Assembly: GCA_003640645.1 (NCBI GenBank)
Contig: QGHH01000009.1
Location: forward strand, 1 to 64,000
Reading direction: 5' to 3'
DNA length: 64,000 nt
DNA from: Fredinandcohnia aciditolerans
GTDB taxonomy: Bacteria > Bacillota > Bacilli > Bacillales > Bacillaceae_L
A program made the translations under genes and the position numbers. Positions 34,504-42,678 of this stretch are shown piece after piece (position 1 is the stretch's first letter; each line of letters opens with the position of its first letter). Under the pieces are notes generated by a model that made no database searches, was not told where the DNA came from, and saw only the letters and a list, made by a program, of their open reading frames with translations.

Positions 34504-34781
34504 TGAGGATGTTCAAAACATCCAGTGAAAATGACACATCGATAGAGGAACTCCGACTAACAACCGACACGTCCTGTGTCGAACGTCGAAGTCACCACAT
34601 CCTGTGGAAGCTCGTTGGCTTGTTTTTCCGTTCCTTGGAAAAGAAAACCACTTTTCCGGCGTGCGAAGCGGATTCAAGGAAGAGGTATTCCTTGTGCTCA
34701 CGTATTAACTGCATACGCTCCGCTACTCAAAACTGCACCGCCTCGAACTTCTTGGTCCTTTTCATCCTCCTTTTTGAACAC
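34504..34781 (-). repeat. Dispersed repeat family A, copy 4 (between yqgQ and glcK)
   Basis: A 278-bp element. On the minus strand it starts GTTCAAAAAGGAGGATGAAA and ends GGATGTTTTGAACATCCTC, 17 bp before the glcK start. It combines the CGTATGCAGTTAATACGTGA hairpin, an extra insert with GCCGGAAAAGTGGTTTTC, and the CACAGGATGTGG / CACAGGACGTGTCGG modules. The ORFs across it are shadows. Confidence 0.85.
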
Positions 34782-34791
34782 ATACCCTATT

Positions 34792-35004
34792 TTATTTGTT
34801 TTTCGCTCTTTTTTCGGTTTCCCGGACAATTTCTTGGCGGAGTAGAAAAATAGCTGATTGATAATCCTTTGTTTCAATGAGCTGTGAATTGTAAAGCTCT
34901 TGTATTTCAGTTTCCATTAATTCCAGGTCAGCAACTCTGTCACCAACATAAATGATCGTGCCAAATTTTTTTAGAAATTGTTGAATATCATAAATTGTTT
35001 TCAC
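34792..35004 (-). CDS. yqgQ: YqgQ (DUF910)
   Basis: A 70-aa protein of the DUF910/YqgQ family (TIYDIQQFLKKFGTIIYVGD, helical C-terminus). GTG 35004 follows GAAGGTGAG. It lies upstream of glcK in the same direction as in B. subtilis, but a repeat now lies between them. Function unknown. Confidence 0.88.
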   Translation of the reverse strand: MKTIYDIQQFLKKFGTIIYVGDRVADLELMETEIQELYNSQLIETKDYQSAIFLLRQEIVRETEKRAKNK

Positions 35005-35093
35005 TTTCTCACCTTCTGCATTCCACAATATATACTAGCTTATTTTAAATAATAGAAACACGCAAGTCTTTCTCATGAAAGTCCATAAAAATG

Positions 35094-35130
35094 TAAAAGG
35101 AGTGCTCACTTTTAAAGAGAACACTCCTAA
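35094..35130 (-). terminator. Terminator of the SpoVAF-like gene
   Basis: AGGAGTG ... CACTCCT with a large loop is followed by UUUUACAUUUUU on the minus strand. Confidence 0.7.
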
Positions 35131-35136
35131 AGAATT

Positions 35137-36606
35137 TTATTTATCTGGATCTTTTGGATGTAAAATTTTTGGTCTATTTCTTTTTAATGGAATAGGAGCA
35201 CGGAATAAAACATCCTTAAATCCTTTGAAGGAAAACGGAATAAACGGCCATAAATATGGAACATTAAATGATTTCATTCGTGCTAAATAGAGAATCCATA
35301 GTGTAATTCCTACGACAAAACCAATTACTCCAAATATACTGGTCGTTAATAAGAAAAATAGCCTAGCTAAGCGGTTTGCAAGACTCATCTCATAGCTTGG
35401 TGTTGAGAAGGTTCCTATGGCTGCAATTGCAAGGTACAAAATAACCTCATTTGTAAATAAACCAACTTCAACTGCCACCTGTCCAATCAACATGGCTGCG
35501 ACAAGCCCTAGTGCTGTTGCAAGGGCAGTTGGAGTGTGAATGGCGGCCATTCTCAACAAATCAATTCCAATTTCAATTAAAAAGAACTGTAATATTAATG
35601 GTAATCTGCCATCATCATTTGGACCAATAAATTTAAGATTATCTGGCAATAGCTCAGGATGAACAGCAAACAAATACCATAACGGTAATAAAAACAGTGA
35701 TGCCCATACACCAAAATAGCGAACCAAGCGCAAGTATAGCCCAGTTACGGGGCTGTTACGATATTCCTCGGCATGCTGCATATGATGCCAAAATGTAGTT
35801 GGGGTGATAAGAACACTTGGTGAACCATCCACCATGATGATAATATGACCCTCGAATAGATGTGCAGCTGCGGTATCTGGCCTTTCCGTATATCTTACAA
35901 CCGGATATGGATTATAATGTCGTCCTGATATATATTCCTCAATTGTCTTTTCACCCATTGGCAAACCATCAGTATCAATCTTTGAAATGGCATCTTTAAC
36001 TTCTTTAACATGATCAGGATCAGCAATATCTTCAATATAACTGATCACGATATCTGTCTTTGAACGTCTTCCCACCTGCATATATTCCATTCGAAGGGAT
36101 TTATCCCGAACTCTTCTTCTCGTTAATGCAGTATTAAAGACAACCGTCTCGACGTAGCCATCCCTTGACCCTCTTACAACTCGTTCTGTGTCAGGTTCTT
36201 CAGGACCCCTTACAGGATAGGTTCTAGCATCTATTAAAATAACTTTATCAATGCCTTCGATGACTAGAGCAGTTGGACCCGCAAGGACCATGTCAACAAC
36301 CTTATCTAGGTCGTCTGTGCTTTCCACTTCTACATATGGAATATACGTCTTCAGTAGTTTTTCTAATCCATCTATTTTTAAAGTACTCTCGTCTTGTTTA
36401 GCAAGAAATTTTTGCAATAAATGCAAAATATCATCTTTAATAAGGCCATCAATTAAAAACATTGACATGTCTTTGCCGGCATATTCGACATCAATTTGGA
36501 TTACATCAAAGCTTTTGTCTACACCAAGGGCTTCTTTTAAATAACTTCGATTTTCTTCTAAATTCGATGAGACCGGATGTTTTGGCTCTTTATTTTCATT
36601 TCCCAT
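35137..36606 (-). CDS. GerA/SpoVAF-family spore germination protein
   Basis: A 489-aa protein of the GerXA/SpoVAF family. The soluble N-terminal domain includes DVIQIDVEYAGKDMSMFLID and VIEGIDKVILIDARTYPVRG. About five transmembrane helices lie in the C-terminal third (LFLLPLWYLFAVHPEL; LGLVAAMLIGQVAVEVGLFT). Length is nearer SpoVAF than GerAA. It is not next to a spoVA or gerB/gerC gene but sits alone between yqgP and yqgQ. ATG 36606 is 7 nt after GGAGTG. It probably acts in the spore inner membrane. Confidence 0.85.
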   Translation of the reverse strand: MGNENKEPKHPVSSNLEENRSYLKEALGVDKSFDVIQIDVEYAGKDMSMFLIDGLIKDDILHLLQKFLAKQDESTLKIDGLEKLLKTYIPYVEVESTDDLDKVVDMVLAGPTALVIEGIDKVILIDARTYPVRGPEEPDTERVVRGSRDGYVETVVFNTALTRRRVRDKSLRMEYMQVGRRSKTDIVISYIEDIADPDHVKEVKDAISKIDTDGLPMGEKTIEEYISGRHYNPYPVVRYTERPDTAAAHLFEGHIIIMVDGSPSVLITPTTFWHHMQHAEEYRNSPVTGLYLRLVRYFGVWASLFLLPLWYLFAVHPELLPDNLKFIGPNDDGRLPLILQFFLIEIGIDLLRMAAIHTPTALATALGLVAAMLIGQVAVEVGLFTNEVILYLAIAAIGTFSTPSYEMSLANRLARLFFLLTTSIFGVIGFVVGITLWILYLARMKSFNVPYLWPFIPFSFKGFKDVLFRAPIPLKRNRPKILHPKDPDK

Positions 36607-36711
36607 GAGTATCACTCCAATCACACAAAGACCTCTAGTTTGCTTTCGTAGGCTACTAATCCATCTTTGACGTAAAATTGGAAAATAATACTTATTCAGG
36701 ACAAATATAGA

Positions 36712-36735
36712 AAAGTGCCTCACTTGAGACACTTT
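36712..36735 (-). terminator. Terminator of yqgP
   Basis: AAAGTGTCTC AAGT GAGGCACTTT overlaps the yqgP stop codon and ends in U4. Confidence 0.75.
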
Positions 36736-38278
36736 ACATTGAATCTTCCATGTTATTTATTTCATTGATAAGGTCTTGATAGTTTTCATTTTCCGGGTCA
36801 ATTTCAACAGCCTGTTCCGCTGCATTTTTTGCATTTTCAAATTCTTGCAACTGAACATATATAAGAGCTAGATTATAATGTGCTTCTGAGATATCTGGTG
36901 CCTTTTGAGTAACGATTTGTAAATGATCCCGAGCATCTTCAAGTTTTCCAAGCTTAATTTCAGTATAGGATAGATAAAAGTAAACTTCTGGTGTGTCAGT
37001 TCCATTTTCCTCTGCATTTTTAAGCATCTCATACGCCTTATTAATCTCATTCGCTTGTATATATTCCTGAGCAGTTTGGACGACAAATCGTGGGTTATCA
37101 GCGTGTGGCTGAATCACGTATCCTACATAAATAAGTGTACCTACAGTCGCCAATGTTACGACAAGCCCACCTACTCGTTTCGCAAATTCTTTACGGTTTG
37201 GCAAATGAACAATACTCGCTGCTAAAAAGCCCCCAACCAAGCCTCCAATATGCCCTGAATTATCAATACCCGGAATCATAAATCCAAGTACAAGGTTTAT
37301 GATAATAATTCCAATTACATTTGGACCCATCGTTCTAAAAAACAATGACGGATAAGCAGCACCAAAAAATAATAATGCTCCAAAGCATCCAAAAATTGCC
37401 CCGGAAGCCCCAGCAGAAATATTTGCGTTAAAAACAAAGCTTGCAAGACTTCCTATAAACCCGGCAAAAACATAAATCCATAAAAACCTTATTTTCCCAT
37501 ATAGTCGCTCTACCTCTGATCCCAAATAATACAACGCAAAGGTATTCATTAAGAGATGAAGAAATCCAATATGTAAAATCATTGGCGTGAAAAAACGCCA
37601 CCATTCACCATTTAATATCCGGAAGTTTTCCTTTGCCCCGTATTTAAGCAAGGTTTCTGTGTTTGTACTTCCACCATTAAATTCTAAAATGGCAAACATA
37701 ACTAATTGAATCGCAATTAGAATATATGTAAAAAAAGGCTTTCCATTTTGGAAAATTTGCTTTTCATTCGATATTCGCTTATTCGCAACCGTAATAACCT
37801 CATGCTTAATGTTTTCAACTGTTTCAAGATCGATATAAATAGAGTCATCGATTGTAAATTCAGTATGAACAAGTGTTGAGACTTCCCTTAGTCCTGTTTC
37901 TTTATGTTCAGAATTAATTAAAACAGTTCGTAAGGTAGTTAAGCCTTTTGCACCTGCATGAAGCGGTTGTTCTAACCGAAATCTCCAGTCATCAACTGGT
38001 GGGTATGTCGTTATGTAAATATTAAGAGCTTCCAATTTCCGGGCAAATAGACGTTTTCTAAGCTGTTCCAATCGCTGAGCGGTGAGCTCCATATCCCGCT
38101 GCATCCAATTGCTCCAATCTAAATCATGACGCAGAATACGAATTATTCTTGGCTTATTCTTCTGCATCGTTTCTAACCAAATTTCATTATTCGATTTCGA
38201 TAGTTGGAGAATACGATAACCGCCTTCTTCCTGAAGCCCCTGTATCATTTTCCAAAATAGATAATCTTGCTTGAACAC
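36734..38278 (-). CDS. gluP: Rhomboid intramembrane protease GluP/YqgP with TPR repeats
   Basis: A 514-aa protein. The cytoplasmic N-terminal region (1-180) is followed by a rhomboid domain with HLLMNTFALYYLG, catalytic Ser in GASGAIFGCFGAL and catalytic His in NSGHIGGLVGGF. C-terminal TPR repeats (about 390-510: PEVYFYLSYTEIKLGKLEDA, EAHYNLALIYVQLQEFENAK) complete it. The architecture is that of B. subtilis GluP, which cleaves membrane proteins and helps degrade MgtE. GTG start after GAGGGGGGATAAG. Confidence 0.93.
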   Translation of the reverse strand: MFKQDYLFWKMIQGLQEEGGYRILQLSKSNNEIWLETMQKNKPRIIRILRHDLDWSNWMQRDMELTAQRLEQLRKRLFARKLEALNIYITTYPPVDDWRFRLEQPLHAGAKGLTTLRTVLINSEHKETGLREVSTLVHTEFTIDDSIYIDLETVENIKHEVITVANKRISNEKQIFQNGKPFFTYILIAIQLVMFAILEFNGGSTNTETLLKYGAKENFRILNGEWWRFFTPMILHIGFLHLLMNTFALYYLGSEVERLYGKIRFLWIYVFAGFIGSLASFVFNANISAGASGAIFGCFGALLFFGAAYPSLFFRTMGPNVIGIIIINLVLGFMIPGIDNSGHIGGLVGGFLAASIVHLPNRKEFAKRVGGLVVTLATVGTLIYVGYVIQPHADNPRFVVQTAQEYIQANEINKAYEMLKNAEENGTDTPEVYFYLSYTEIKLGKLEDARDHLQIVTQKAPDISEAHYNLALIYVQLQEFENAKNAAEQAVEIDPENENYQDLINEINNMEDSM

Positions 38279-38359
38279 CTTATCCCCCCTCTTCCAATGG
38301 GTATTATATTTATTATAAACGTTTTTCTATTTCCGTTACCAAATTTCTGTTTCGAAATT

Positions 38360-38393
38360 GAAAAAACCTGTTGAAAGTTAATCAACAGGTTCA
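38360..38393 (-). terminator. Terminator of yqgO
   Basis: AACCTGTTG ATTAACTTT CAACAGGTT is followed by U6 on the minus strand. It lies 235 bp past the yqgO stop, beyond a repeat element. Confidence 0.8.
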
Positions 38394-38466
38394 CTTTATT
38401 CAGCAAAGCTCAACATTATCAGTAGTGAAGTTAAAAGTATAGGCCTTGTAACTACGACTGAACAAA

Positions 38467-38641
38467 GTTAAGCCTCCGGCAGATGCCATAGATTTTTTAA
38501 AAGTAACCTTTCGAGCATAGGATCAAAGACTAAGAACGCCACTTCCTGTGGCAACGTCTTTGTGACCCACCTCGTGTGGCCTAAAAAATCTAGACGCAAG
38601 TACGCCAAGGCGTACTTGATTTATCTATTATCGGAAGGCTG
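38467..38641 (-). repeat. Inverted-repeat element C (3' UTR of yqgO)
   Basis: The ends AAGCCTCCG and CGGAAGGCT and the inner arms TAGATTTTTTA / TAAAAAATCTA are inverted repeats. The centre carries GACTAAGAACGCCACTTCCT-GTGGCAACGTC, related to the CCTGTG modules of families A and B. It lies between the yqgO stop and its terminator and overlaps the last codons of yqgO. Confidence 0.6.
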
Positions 38642-38813
38642 TTTGTATCATTTTGTTACGAATAAATGGGATTTTCATCGAGGTACTAATAGCAATCCGA
38701 CGAACTGCAGGATTGCCGAAAACGCGATTAAATATGCGATATCGATACCTATAAACTGCATATATCCCACCAAAAAGAATAGCTATTCGGGTCAATAAGC
38801 TTAACATATTCAT
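38628..38813 (-). CDS. yqgO: YqgO small membrane protein
   Basis: A 61-aa protein with one N-terminal hydrophobic helix (LLTRIAILFGGIYAVY) and a basic C-terminal part. Length and position match B. subtilis YqgO. The ATG follows GGAGGGATGAAT. The last codons are shared with element C, so the repeat may have replaced the original 3' end. Function unknown. Confidence 0.75.
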   Translation of the reverse strand: MNMLSLLTRIAILFGGIYAVYRYRYRIFNRVFGNPAVRRIAISTSMKIPFIRNKMIQTAFR

Positions 38814-38849
38814 CCCTCCTAGTTATACTTTTTGATTATCGCTTTCATT

Positions 38850-39644
38850 TTATCCTAGTAAAAGAAAAAAGAAATATGTCCCAAATCCTGATGCTAGAAG
38901 GATTGATAAAAAGTTTACAACATCATTATCGCAAATTCGCAAACCTTTTAAATAGGTCGTTTCTTTTTCGCAATGGAACTTTTTCTCTGTCTCCATTCCA
39001 CATACAGGACATTCATAAACAACTTGAATACTCGCTCCCAAAATCGTATCAATTAGATTGCCGCAAAAGCCGATTAGGGTCAGTCCAAGAAACAGAAAAA
39101 ATGAAAGATCTGGCCACATTAAAAATGAAATAAAACTAATAAGTAAAGAACCCAAAAAACCCGCAAAAGTTCCTAAAACAGTAACTGCTCCGGATGTCCC
39201 CGTATCAACACGCTTCCATTTTGTTAGTAGGATTGGCTTTTCTTTACTTAGAGTTCCAATTTCCGAAGCCCAAGTATCTGCGTTCGCAGCTGCAATCGAA
39301 CCAACAAAGAAGACAAGCCAGAAAAGAGAGTCAGTGAAAGCAAACATTAGGCTTGTAACCCCAGCGACACTACCGTTTGCAAAAACTTGAACAATATCCC
39401 TCTGTTCTCCTTTAGCAACTTTATTTTTGAGATTGGTTTTATCCCTTACTTTGATTTTACTCCATAAGCTTGAGCTCGCAAAAAAGACTCCTAATAAAAG
39501 CAAGCCCCGATAACCAAATCCTATCGACACGGCACTACCAACAAGAATTGTCCCTACTACTCCACTTAATGTTAATGATTTAAATTTATATCCCAATATT
39601 GCTACAACTATGGAGGCAATGATTTGGAGAAGAAGATTAGCCAT
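38850..39644 (-). CDS. DUF92 family membrane protein
   Basis: A 264-aa protein with about six transmembrane helices and the DUF92 (TMEM19) signature AANADTWASEIGTLSKEKPI and TSGAVTVLGTFAGFLGSLL. Eukaryotic and plant relatives include a phytyl-phosphate kinase (VTE6-type), but the substrate here is unknown. It overlaps yqgN by 8 bp, so the two are co-translated. Confidence 0.85.
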   Translation of the reverse strand: MANLLLQIIASIVVAILGYKFKSLTLSGVVGTILVGSAVSIGFGYRGLLLLGVFFASSSLWSKIKVRDKTNLKNKVAKGEQRDIVQVFANGSVAGVTSLMFAFTDSLFWLVFFVGSIAAANADTWASEIGTLSKEKPILLTKWKRVDTGTSGAVTVLGTFAGFLGSLLISFISFLMWPDLSFFLFLGLTLIGFCGNLIDTILGASIQVVYECPVCGMETEKKFHCEKETTYLKGLRICDNDVVNFLSILLASGFGTYFFFLLLG

Positions 39645-40206
39645 TTGCTTTAATTATCCCTGTATTTGTTACGATTTTTTGAACCGGAATATCAAAAGAC
39701 TCGACAGGTATTTCGTCTAAAACCTGTACAGGAAATGCTAAAGACATTGTAACTCCTTGGTATTGAGCTAAATACCGATCATAATAACCTCCACCATGGC
39801 CTAATCTGTATCCATTTGTTACAAAACTAAGACCTGGCACAAATAATAGATCGATTTCATTATGTATAACGACAGTTGTTTGTTCCTCAATTGGTTCCTG
39901 GAGGCCATAATAGACCACTTCTAATTGAGAATAGGATGTGATTTCTCGAAATGTCATGGTTTTTGTTTTTGGATGGCATTTTGGTACAGCCACTCGTTTA
40001 TTTAATTCCCAGGCTTTTTCAATTAGATATTTTGAGTTGACCTCATACTCCCCTGAAATGGTGATTCCTATCGTATTTGCATTCACCCATTCAGGTAAAG
40101 TGAGAACATGTTCAGTTATCTCCTTAGACCACTTGTCTAAAGCTTCTTTATCAACTGAACGCAACATTTCCTTCATCTCTTTTCTCAATTCCTGTTTCCG
40201 CTTCAA
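39637..40206 (-). CDS. yqgN: 5-formyltetrahydrofolate cyclo-ligase
   Basis: A 189-aa enzyme converting 5-formyl-THF and ATP to 5,10-methenyl-THF. The Lys/Arg-rich N-terminus KRKQELRKEMKEML, the phosphate site LFVPGLSF and the signature GYRLGHGGGYYDRYL are seen. It follows rpmG in the same direction, as in B. subtilis. Confidence 0.93.
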   Translation of the reverse strand: MKRKQELRKEMKEMLRSVDKEALDKWSKEITEHVLTLPEWVNANTIGITISGEYEVNSKYLIEKAWELNKRVAVPKCHPKTKTMTFREITSYSQLEVVYYGLQEPIEEQTTVVIHNEIDLLFVPGLSFVTNGYRLGHGGGYYDRYLAQYQGVTMSLAFPVQVLDEIPVESFDIPVQKIVTNTGIIKANG

Positions 40207-40244
40207 CTTATTCGCTCCTCTCCATTAATTACTTTATATAATAT

Positions 40245-40278
40245 AAAAAAACAGCAGGAAATTGCTTTCCTACTGTTA
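40245..40278 (-). terminator. Terminator of rpmG
   Basis: ACAGTAGGAAA GCAA TTTCCTGCTGT is followed by U7 on the minus strand, overlapping the rpmG stop. Confidence 0.88.
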
Positions 40279-40425
40279 CTTTGTTTCGCGGTGTAGAGTA
40301 ACCTTTTTTAGTCTTGGGCAATATTTCTTAAGTTCAAGACGGTCAGGGTTGTTTCGCTTATTTTTAGTTGTAATATAATTACGATCACCAGTTTCAGTAC
40401 AAGCTAAAGTGATTTTAACACGCAT
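40276..40425 (-). CDS. rpmG: 50S ribosomal protein L33
   Basis: A 49-aa ribosomal protein ([20 protein letters not shown]... ending LHRETK). It is of the zinc-free type: the paired CxxC knuckles of the zinc form are absent, with only single Cys at 9 and 36. ATG 40425 is chosen because GGAGG lies 9 nt upstream; another ATG lies two codons earlier. A zur gene is elsewhere in the window, but no Zur site is seen here. Confidence 0.95.
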   Translation of the reverse strand: MRVKITLACTETGDRNYITTKNKRNNPDRLELKKYCPRLKKVTLHRETK

Positions 40426-40618
40426 CTTCATTTCCCTCCAAACATATAAAGCTTTAATCAGACTTACCTATCATACCACTTAACTTCCCAAAATTCCAGT
40501 CCTATTTTTTGGACAAAGTAAATTTAATTACTATTTCAAAATATAATTTACGTAAACGTACTAGTATTGTCCACCTAAACAAGTTACGATAAGATAGAGT
40601 ATGGAATGGAGTGACAGT

Positions 40619-40978
40619 ATGGAATACGCTATTATTATCTTATTAGCCATCGCTATCCTTCTTCTTGTCGTTTCTTTCTATGGAAAGGACAGAGTTAAAA
40701 TGGTACAAGAAGAAATGGATCAACTTTCCCTTTCGATAGTTCAAGAAACATACCTTTTGAAGAAAAAAATAAAAGTACTTGAAGAAGAGCTTCTAACCAA
40801 TGACATCGATTATGAAACAGGACCATCTCAAACAAGTGTCATGTCTTTATCAAACTCCACCATTTTATCCCTATATGATAAAGGTTTAAGCTATGAGGAA
40901 ATCGGAACAAAAACAAATTTACCCGTTGAAGAAGTTCGACTCATTCTGGAACAAGCAAGGAAAATGGGGCTCATATGA
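40619..40978 (+). CDS. Single-pass membrane protein with coiled coil and C-terminal HTH-like segment
   Basis: A 119-aa protein with an N-terminal transmembrane helix (MEYAIIILLAIAILLLVVSF), a Glu/Lys-rich helical middle (about 28-60) and a C-terminal helix-turn-helix-like segment (ILSLYDKGLSYEEIGTKTNL, PVEEVRLILEQARKMGL). The layout resembles YlxL/SwrB-type proteins, but I cannot assign it. ATG 40619 is 7 nt after GGAG. It overlaps the next small gene by TGATG. Confidence 0.7.
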   Translation: MEYAIIILLAIAILLLVVSFYGKDRVKMVQEEMDQLSLSIVQETYLLKKKIKVLEEELLTNDIDYETGPSQTSVMSLSNSTILSLYDKGLSYEEIGTKTNLPVEEVRLILEQARKMGLI

Positions 40979-41067
40979 TGGATAAATATTTGTTACGGGG
41001 AATCGCAATTGGTATTATTTTTTCTACAATTGTATATGGTCTTATTTACTATTTAACGACAAATTAA
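40978..41067 (+). CDS. 29-aa membrane peptide
   Basis: The stop of the preceding gene overlaps this ATG (TGATG at 40976-40980), a classic coupled junction. The peptide MDKYLLRGIAIGIIFSTIVY-GLIYYLTTN is almost one transmembrane helix with a positive N-terminus. A bidirectional terminator follows directly, so the gene pair is a complete unit. Function unknown. Confidence 0.65.
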   Translation: MDKYLLRGIAIGIIFSTIVYGLIYYLTTN

Positions 41068-41098
41068 AACTCAAGCCGAGATCGGCTTGAGTTTTTTT
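41067..41098. terminator. Bidirectional terminator
   Basis: AACTCAAGCCG AGAT CGGCTTGAGTT TTTTT lies between the small membrane pair and phoU. Confidence 0.9.
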
Positions 41099-41756
41099 AG
41101 GCATTTAAATCGACCTTTTTAGCTTTCACCATATAGATAATGTGTTCAGCCATATTTGTTGTGTGGTCTGCTACTCTTTCGATATGGCGGCTGATAAAGG
41201 CTAATTGTGTAATTTGGTTAATTGAGTTAGGATTGTTTGGCATTAATTCCAATAGTTCTTTAATGATTTTTCCGTATAATTCATCAACCTCATCATCTGC
41301 TTTAGCTGTTTGAATGGCTAAATGGATGTCTTTTTCGATATACGCTTTGATTACGTTGTTTAACATATCTAAAGCTTTTTCAGCCATTTTGGGGATATCA
41401 ACAATAGGTTTAATGAACGGACCGTCTCCAATATGGATAATCGATTTTGCGATATTTACGGCTAGATCCCCTATTCTTTCAATATCACTTGAGATTTTCA
41501 ACCCGGCGATGATGGCACGTAAATCAGATGCTACTGGTTGTTGTTGTGCGATTAATTGAACGATAATATTATCGATTTGTTCTTCGAGTTCATTAATTTT
41601 TGGGTCATCTTGAATGATTTGTTCAGCCAATTCAAGATCTTGATGCGCAAGTGCCTGTACTGATTTTTCAACTGCTGCTTTCGATAGATTGACCATTTCA
41701 ATCAATAATTCTTTAAGTCGATCCAAATCCTTATCAAATGTCGTACGTATTGCCAT
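41097..41756 (-). CDS. phoU: Phosphate signalling protein PhoU
   Basis: A 219-aa all-helical protein with two PhoU repeats containing the metal-binding patterns EQIDNIIVQLI, DIERIGDLAVNIAKSI and HIERVADHTTNMAEHI. PhoU modulates the Pst transporter and phosphate sensing. ATG 41756 follows AGAGGGG by 8 nt. It is the last gene of pstSCAB-phoU, 25 bp after pstB; B. subtilis lacks phoU at this place and has two pstB genes. Confidence 0.95.
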   Translation of the reverse strand: MAIRTTFDKDLDRLKELLIEMVNLSKAAVEKSVQALAHQDLELAEQIIQDDPKINELEEQIDNIIVQLIAQQQPVASDLRAIIAGLKISSDIERIGDLAVNIAKSIIHIGDGPFIKPIVDIPKMAEKALDMLNNVIKAYIEKDIHLAIQTAKADDEVDELYGKIIKELLELMPNNPNSINQITQLAFISRHIERVADHTTNMAEHIIYMVKAKKVDLNA

Positions 41757-41780
41757 GACATACACCCCTCTTATTATTTT

Positions 41781-42587
41781 TTATCCAAATCTGCCAGTGA
41801 TATAATCTTCTGTGCGCTTGTCAGATGGATTTGAAAACATTTTATCTGTATTTTCATATTCAATAACTTCTCCACTTAGGAAAAAGGCTGTTCGGTCTGA
41901 AATACGTGCAGCTTGTTGCATATTATGAGTAACAATGATAATACTGAAGTTCTGCTTAAGTTCTTGAACAAGTTCCTCAATTTTTAGTGTTGAAATGGGA
42001 TCAAGCGCAGAAGTCGGCTCATCCATTAAAATCACGTCGGGTTCAATTGCCAAGCATCTTGCAATACAAATTCTTTGTTGCTGACCTCCTGAGAGACCAT
42101 AAGCATTTTCATGAAGTCGGTCTTTTACCTCATCCCAAATAGCAGCTCCACGTAAACTTTTTTCAACAATTTCATCTAAAACCTTTTTGTTTCGAATCCC
42201 ATGAATACGAGGTCCATAAGCAATATTGTCATAAATTGATTTTGGAAAAGGATTCGGTTTTTGGAAAACCATCCCTACTCGAGTTCTTAGTTCTTCTTCT
42301 TTATATGTTTTATCGAAAATATTTTTTCCTCTGTATAAAATTTCTCCTGAAATGCGAACAATCGGAACGAGTTCAACCATACGATTTAAGGTTTTGATAT
42401 AAGTTGATTTTCCACATCCTGAAGGGCCAATAATTGCTGTTACTTCGTTTTCATAGATCGGAAAATTAATATTTTTGAGGGCATGATCTTCCCCATACCA
42501 TAGGTTTAAATCTATTGTATCATAAATAATTTTTCTATTTGTCTGATCTGGATTTATATTATTATTAGTCATTACTTGTAATGTCAT
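41781..42587 (-). CDS. pstB: Phosphate ABC transporter ATPase PstB
   Basis: A 268-aa ABC ATPase of the PstB type. Walker A is GPSGCGKST, the Q-loop is FQKPNPFP, the signature LSGGQQQR, Walker [13 protein letters not shown] and the His switch VTHN. It energises high-affinity phosphate import through PstC/PstA. Confidence 0.97.
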   Translation of the reverse strand: MTLQVMTNNNINPDQTNRKIIYDTIDLNLWYGEDHALKNINFPIYENEVTAIIGPSGCGKSTYIKTLNRMVELVPIVRISGEILYRGKNIFDKTYKEEELRTRVGMVFQKPNPFPKSIYDNIAYGPRIHGIRNKKVLDEIVEKSLRGAAIWDEVKDRLHENAYGLSGGQQQRICIARCLAIEPDVILMDEPTSALDPISTLKIEELVQELKQNFSIIIVTHNMQQAARISDRTAFFLSGEVIEYENTDKMFSNPSDKRTEDYITGRFG

Positions 42588-42678
42588 AATTTGAGTTTCT
42601 CCCCTTCAAAGTAGAATCAAATGTGTATTGACCAAATTGCGCCTGATATTATTACTTGTTGTTTTCACTTGTAAAAAA

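Noticed and set aside
34503-34853. Overlapping frames across the yqgQ-glcK gap
   Set aside because: They cover repeat A copy 4 and the yqgQ 3' end; no family similarity.
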